Below, piece after piece: positions 31,979-35,160 of a stretch of DNA of 35,160 nucleotides. Below the pieces are notes generated by a model. The model was not told the origin of the DNA, did no database searches, and was given only the letters and a program-made list of their open reading frames with translations. The position numbers and the translations under genes were made by a program. This stretch comes from Loktanella sp. (GTDB lineage Bacteria; Pseudomonadota; Alphaproteobacteria; Rhodobacterales; Rhodobacteraceae). The stretch is taken from positions 1 through 35,160 of the forward strand of contig JAGXIQ010000155.1 of the NCBI GenBank assembly GCA_024635625.1. Reading direction: 5' to 3'. Numbering within the stretch: position 1 is the stretch's first letter; the number at the start of each line of letters is the position of its first letter.

Positions 31979-32449
31979 CTCTGTTAAGTTAAGATCAGTC
32001 TCGAAACGCAGGCGCGATGCTGCCAGGCCGCTTCTGCCGTTCCAGAACGCAAAAAGGCCCTGCTTTTCAGGGGGGGCTCGTCAAACGTTGAGTTGGCGTT
32101 GATGTGTTTTGGACAAGCAAAAACCAGACTGATTGGGTCGGGTTCTAAGCTTTTGATTTAGCGTAGTATTTTGATTTCTGAAGCATGAAACCACTGAAAT
32201 CTTATTCGGCATCGCAGCTTGCCTTCGTATGAACTGGATTGTCTGCTATTCCAGACAAGCGCTGCGTTCACTTCCCGATGCATGGACTGGCTGACGCGAC
32301 AGCGCAGGCCAAGAGGTAGTCACTTGAAGAAGAAGTGCTTCGACGGCAACTCAACCTCTGATAGCACCATCTCTTTCCTTCCCGTAATCAACAAAATCCA
32401 CATAAGCATCATTGACGCGCGACGTCGATGCGCCGCTCGGAGATCTCAC
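31979..32449. other. gene-free sequence before the recombinase gene
   Basis: No supported gene apart from a possible 5' extension of the minus-strand remnant. It contains a minus-strand terminator-like hairpin near 32051-32076 and a perfect 7-bp inverted repeat, TTGTCTG (32239-32245) with CAGACAA (32252-32258), around a CTATTC loop about 190 bases before the serine recombinase gene. The latter could be part of a recombination site; evidence is only its position. Confidence 0.35.
32051..32076 (-). terminator. minus-strand intrinsic terminator-like hairpin
   Basis: On the minus strand CCCTG (from 32072-32068) pairs with CAGGG (32062-32058) around AAAAG, then CC and five T (32055-32051) follow. 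The G-run 32070-32076 could extend the stem. It has the layout of a Rho-independent terminator, but no intact minus-strand gene precedes it, so it may have terminated a gene now lost. Confidence 0.5.
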
Positions 32450-32824
32450 ATGACGCAAGACAAACGCACCGCACTGTATTTGCGCAGCGCAGCAGAGAGC
32501 GACAAAGCGATCAACTCCCAACGTGAGCGCTGCCGTGACTTCGCCGATCGGAGCGGATGGACCCTTGTCGCTGAATACATCGACAACGGCTTTGCATCTT
32601 CGTTGGTGGAACGCCCGGGCATGTCCGATCTGATGTCGTCGATCAGGCAGGGCCTTATCGATTGTGTCGTCGTTGATGATTTCGCGCGGATCTCGCGCAA
32701 CCATGTCGACGTGCGCACCTTCGAAGATTTTTGCGAACAGACGGGTGTTGCTGTGATCGACTCTTCTGGAAACGTCGGGACAAACGCGTTTTTGGGGAAC
32801 CTAAGCGGAATACTGGGCCTATGA
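32450..32824 (+). CDS. short serine recombinase (resolvase domain only)
   Basis: Encodes 124 residues from ATG 32450, corresponding to the N-terminal catalytic domain of serine recombinases. Recognised parts are A-L-Y-L-R-S-A-A-E at the start, I-N-S-Q-R-E-R-C, V-E-R-P-G-M-S-D-L, and the active-site helix D-D-F-A-R-I-S-R-N-H with both expected arginines. At the position of the catalytic Ser (two residues after the first Arg, as in R-V-S) there is Ala, with a Ser one residue earlier. No DNA-binding domain or continuation follows the TGA. It is either a truncated recombinase or a small domain-only homologue of mobile elements; activity is doubtful. The longer open frame upstream to 32219 has no homology. 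Confidence 0.72.
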   Translation: MTQDKRTALYLRSAAESDKAINSQRERCRDFADRSGWTLVAEYIDNGFASSLVERPGMSDLMSSIRQGLIDCVVVDDFARISRNHVDVRTFEDFCEQTGVAVIDSSGNVGTNAFLGNLSGILGL

Positions 32825-32947
32825 ATTGCCCGGAAGGCACAGGCATCGGCTCCAAAAGGCGCCGCCGTCGCCTACCCTAGCCCACATAACACCCGGCTCA
32901 ATCAGTGACTTCAACAGCGGCAAAGACCTTCCTCCCGAAGAATGCAT

Positions 32948-32977
32948 AAAGGGCGCGACCGATCGGCCACGCCCTTT
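32948..32977 (-). terminator. terminator-like hairpin after the small hypothetical gene
   Basis: Positions 32948-32960 and 32965-32977 pair around GATC. On the minus strand every pair is Watson-Crick or G-U; on the plus strand two of them become C-A mismatches, so the structure serves minus-strand RNA. It lies 21 bases beyond the stop of the 130-residue gene. The arm ends in UUU, then AUGC, so the U-tract is short. Confidence 0.6.
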
Positions 32978-32997
32978 CATTTGAAGCCGATCTGCAT

Positions 32998-33390
32998 TTA
33001 CGCCTTGCTATCGGGCCCCGCAGCTTTGGCGGACGACACCTTCGGCGACGTATCGTCATTTGCCGGCTCGCGCATCGTCGCGATGCGCAGAGCGATTGCC
33101 TCCACCACGGCCTGGGGGCAATCCGGGTGCTTGGCGATACGGCTCAGGTTTGACGCCTTTGCCGATTTGACAAAGCCTTCGAACACGGACTGAACGAACG
33201 CGGGGCTGCTCGCCTCCAGCATTGCATCGATTTCATCGCGCATGGCGTCGAGGATGGCACGGTGTGCGCGTTGCTGCGCGATACCGATCCGCGCACCGGT
33301 CTGGGCGATACGCTGAATTTGCGTGTTCTGACCATCAGTCAGACGGGTGAAGTCGATTGGGCCTTTCGGCGGCCTTGTGGGTTTGGCCAT
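32998..33390 (-). CDS. hypothetical protein downstream of the mobilisation gene
   Basis: Encodes 130 residues, mostly helical by composition, starting M-A-K-P-T-R-P-P-K-G-P-I-D-F. The middle (L-T-D-G-Q-N-T-Q-I-Q-R-I-A-Q-T-G-A-R-I and Q-Q-R-A-H-R-A-I-L-D-A-M) is amphipathic and could form a coiled coil; the C-terminal 25 residues are polar and probably disordered. I recognise no domain. The ATG at 33390 has GGAGG about 8 bases upstream, a good reason to accept the gene; a TTG at 33405 is weaker. It follows the relaxase remnant on the same strand and is followed by a terminator-like hairpin, suggesting a plasmid-type mobilisation operon. Confidence 0.65.
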   Translation of the reverse strand: MAKPTRPPKGPIDFTRLTDGQNTQIQRIAQTGARIGIAQQRAHRAILDAMRDEIDAMLEASSPAFVQSVFEGFVKSAKASNLSRIAKHPDCPQAVVEAIALRIATMREPANDDTSPKVSSAKAAGPDSKA

Positions 33391-33522
33391 TATCTGGTCC
33401 TCCAATTCTGGTTTCGTTTGTCAGCCGAGCGCGGTGGTCCTCTCTGCTGGTCGCAGCGGCTAAAAAGTAGATCGTAATTTTTGACTGGAACGGAAGAAAA
33501 AATTTCGACTTCCTTTTTTTGT
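33391..33522. other. gap between relaxase remnant and hypothetical gene
   Basis: No gene. It contains A/T tracts around 33456-33520 and two small inverted repeats, GGAAG (33491-33495) facing CTTCC (33509-33513), and GCTG facing CAGC at 33459-33470. Neither is a clear terminator. Confidence 0.3.
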
Positions 33523-34827
33523 TCAACCTTCCGGCTCGTCGCTCCGCTCCGACCCCCACCAGCCAGTGGCCGTGCGCGTCAGAGCCATGATCTTCGCTGT
33601 CAGGGATTTCCGGGCTGTCGCGACCTTCAGCAGTGTACTATCGGGCAGCATCTGGGCGACGGTGACGATCGCTTCATCGGCAGCGCGGATCTGATCGAAG
33701 GCCTCGGAGAATTCGGCCTTTGCCTCGTCCTGTGCCCGCTTCCTCAAGACTTGCAGGGCGCGACCGAAGAGACGGCGGGCGAGATGAGGACGGTCAGGCG
33801 AGTTGGGCTCTTTGCTGGGTGCCATATCTGCATCGTCCTCGTCCTGCACAGGAACGTCGAACCGTCCTTCCGCGACATCACGCGCCACTTCGAGGACAGC
33901 GTCCGCCTCTGCCTCATTCTCGTCGACAACCTTCGTGCGATCGATGAGCCCGGCTTCGCCTTCCACCAGCGTTGTTTCGCGCCCCGTCGCAGCAGTGTCG
34001 CGATCCGCCAGCCGCTGTTCCTGCAACAAGCGCCACTTCCGCGGGCTGACATGGCGGCGGTGTTCGGGCACGGATACCAGATCCTCAGACAGGTCCTCTC
34101 CAGATGCCTTCTGATCCACACGCACCTTCGCGTTATGGTCCAAAGCATCGCGGATTTTCTGCTTGCGCCGCTCGCCCCGCGTCAGCCCGATCTGTGCCGC
34201 CGCAAACCACGCCCCGACGCTGTCTTGTCCGTCCTCGTATTGCCGGATCGTGTCATGCTTCGACGGTTGCAGCATCCGACGACCGTCCTTCATCTTGGTG
34301 CGGGGGACGATCACGGCATGAATGTGATAGGCCTCTTCGTCGCGGTCAGCTCGTGAGTGAACGCAGTCGTCGCCGAACTCTTTGACCAGCCATTCGACCG
34401 CCAGGGCCTGGAACTGATCTTCGCGGGTCGGACCGCCCCGGCCAAAAAACTCAGTGAGATCATCCTCAAACCATTTTCGGTTCGCAGTCAGGATGACCTC
34501 GCGAAGCGGACCGTGACGCGTGGCACGCCATGGATCACGGGGGCCCTCGGCAAGACGTCGTGCGGCCTCGCCGGGCCGCCGACGCTTCCCGAGCTATTCA
34601 AGTTCGTCGGCAAAGTTCTCCATGCGCATTTCGGAGATTTCATTGTGAACGTCCTGCGCCCAGGTCGCCTCGCCAAGCAAACGTTGGTTCAGCTTTGACC
34701 GCGTTTGATCGACATGGCCGAGATCGCCTCACCCGCGCTTGCGATGCTTCTCGTATCCCCCAATATTCTCCGGCCACATCCCAGCCATCCGCATGACCAC
34801 AGGATATTCTTGCCCGATCTCCGACAT
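33523..34827 (-). pseudogene. MobV-type plasmid mobilisation relaxase, interrupted by two stop codons
   Basis: A single minus-strand frame runs 435 codons from ATG 34827 (GGAGG 7 bases upstream) to the stop at 33523. It reads as a Pre/MobV relaxase as found on small Rhodobacteraceae plasmids: P-E-N-I-G-G-Y-E-K-H-R-K-R near residue 25, G-D-L-G-H-V-D-Q-T-R-S-K-L-N, D-P-W-R-A-T-R-H-G-P-L-R-E-V-I-L-T-A-N, and the metal-binding H168-I-H170 in A-Y-H-I-H-A-V-I-V-P. TGA at codon 33 (34731-34729) stands where Gly is expected; TAG at codon 78 (34596-34594) follows D-E-L-E. No frameshift is present and codons stay in register throughout. A product from an internal start near 34314 would lack the catalytic histidines. 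Relaxases nick oriT for transfer; this copy should be dead unless stops are suppressed. Confidence 0.85.
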
Positions 34828-35160
34828 TTCCAAACCTCCGTCGCTGGAGGTCGGGAGATCGGTTCATCGTCGAGAGGGCGGAAACAGGTGCTCACAGAAT
34901 CAAGCGAAGGCCTAGACTCGATCTTGATCAGAAAAGGTACTTTCGGCCCTAACCGGACATTGACCGCCGCCTTTCGTCGCTGCGGTGCGGCCCGTGAATG
35001 CTGACTTTCGTTGCATCTGCGAGTTGGATGGTAGGCAATCCGTTTCGCGTCATCCAGGGATGCACGGGCGAACTCCGGCTAACGCAAGATGCAGGTAGCT
35101 TACATTTGCACGAAAATTGTGGTATTCTAATTATTGAGATTTTTCCTAGTACCGTTTCTA
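34828..35160. other. gene-free sequence upstream of the relaxase, to the window end
   Basis: No gene is supported; the open frame at 34705-35004 is a shadow. In MobV plasmids oriT lies just before mob, so it may be here, but I see no convincing long inverted repeat. A hairpin at 34834-34851 overlaps the relaxase ribosome-binding site. Near the edge, TTACAT (35100-35105), a 17-base spacer and TATTCT (35123-35128) resemble a rightward promoter, in AT-rich sequence running out of the window. Confidence 0.35.
34834..34851 (-). promoter_or_regulatory. hairpin sequestering the relaxase ribosome-binding site
   Basis: On the minus strand ACCTCC pairs with GGAGGT across a 6-base loop (AGCGAC). The GGAGG arm (34839-34835) is the ribosome-binding site of the relaxase start at 34827. 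Folding would hide it and limit translation, a plausible way to keep mobilisation low. The 6-bp GC-rich pairing is seen; the effect is inferred. Confidence 0.5.

Noticed and set aside
32219-32449. N-terminal extension of the serine recombinase
   Set aside because: Recombinase homology begins immediately after ATG 32450; the upstream residues are unlike any resolvase.
33803-34356. Long plus-strand open frames opposite the relaxase remnant
   Set aside because: Antisense shadows produced by GC-rich codon structure; the minus frame is clearly the coding one.
34705-35004. Plus-strand open frame opposite the relaxase start
   Set aside because: It is antisense to the relaxase 5' end and its upstream region; the relaxase frame carries the homology.
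1-35160. CRISPR arrays, rRNA genes, prophage structural genes
   Set aside because: No regularly spaced repeats, rRNA sequence or phage proteins were seen anywhere in the window.

Overview
The window looks like a chromosomal segment (possibly one draft contig) from a marine-type Rhodobacteraceae (roseobacter-group) alphaproteobacterium. The reasons are the ChvE/GguABC sugar locus, dense ABC-transporter operons with ATGA stop/start overlaps, moderately GC-rich coding sequence, and Rhodobacteraceae-style plasmid mobilisation remnants. It starts inside an IS3-family element and ends in gene-poor sequence, so both edges may be repeat boundaries.

Region 1 (1-718) is decayed. An IS3-type element has removed the 5' half of a YjfF-like sugar permease gene, which also carries an in-frame TAG. 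A FadR/GntR regulator gene (715-1446) overlaps its end.

Region 2 (1434-11894) is a sugar locus. A GbpR-like LysR gene diverges from chvE-gguA-gguB-gguC, followed by an L-arabinonate-type dehydratase, a D-galactose/L-arabinose 1-dehydrogenase and a 2-oxoglutarate semialdehyde dehydrogenase. Together they can import a pentose (or galactose) and oxidise it to 2-oxoglutarate by the non-phosphorylative (Weimberg-type) route; only a lactonase is missing. A terminator-like hairpin sits between chvE and gguA, and a bidirectional terminator closes the operon.

Region 3 (11992-28294) holds two divergent operons on either side of a 433-bp regulatory region. Leftward: gntR - dppD - dppF - substrate-binding protein - dppB - dppC - gamma-glutamyltransferase-like hydrolase. 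Rightward: AmiC-like sensor - AmiR-like ANTAR protein - dppC - dppB - binding protein - acetamidase/formamidase - fused DppD-DppF ATPase. Each couples a peptide/opine-type ABC importer to an enzyme that attacks amide-type bonds. The rightward operon has a leader with a terminator-like structure just before its first gene. This is the most interesting part of the window.

Region 4 (28329-31297) has a CPA1 Na+/H+ antiporter with a C-terminal cyclic-nucleotide-binding-like domain, then tRNA-Arg(TCT).

Region 5 (31298-35160), just past the tRNA, is accessory DNA: a perfect 19-bp-stem hairpin, a helix-turn-helix-like remnant, a short serine recombinase, a small hypothetical gene and a MobV-type relaxase gene broken by two nonsense codons. 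It reads as the remains of an integrated mobilisable element.
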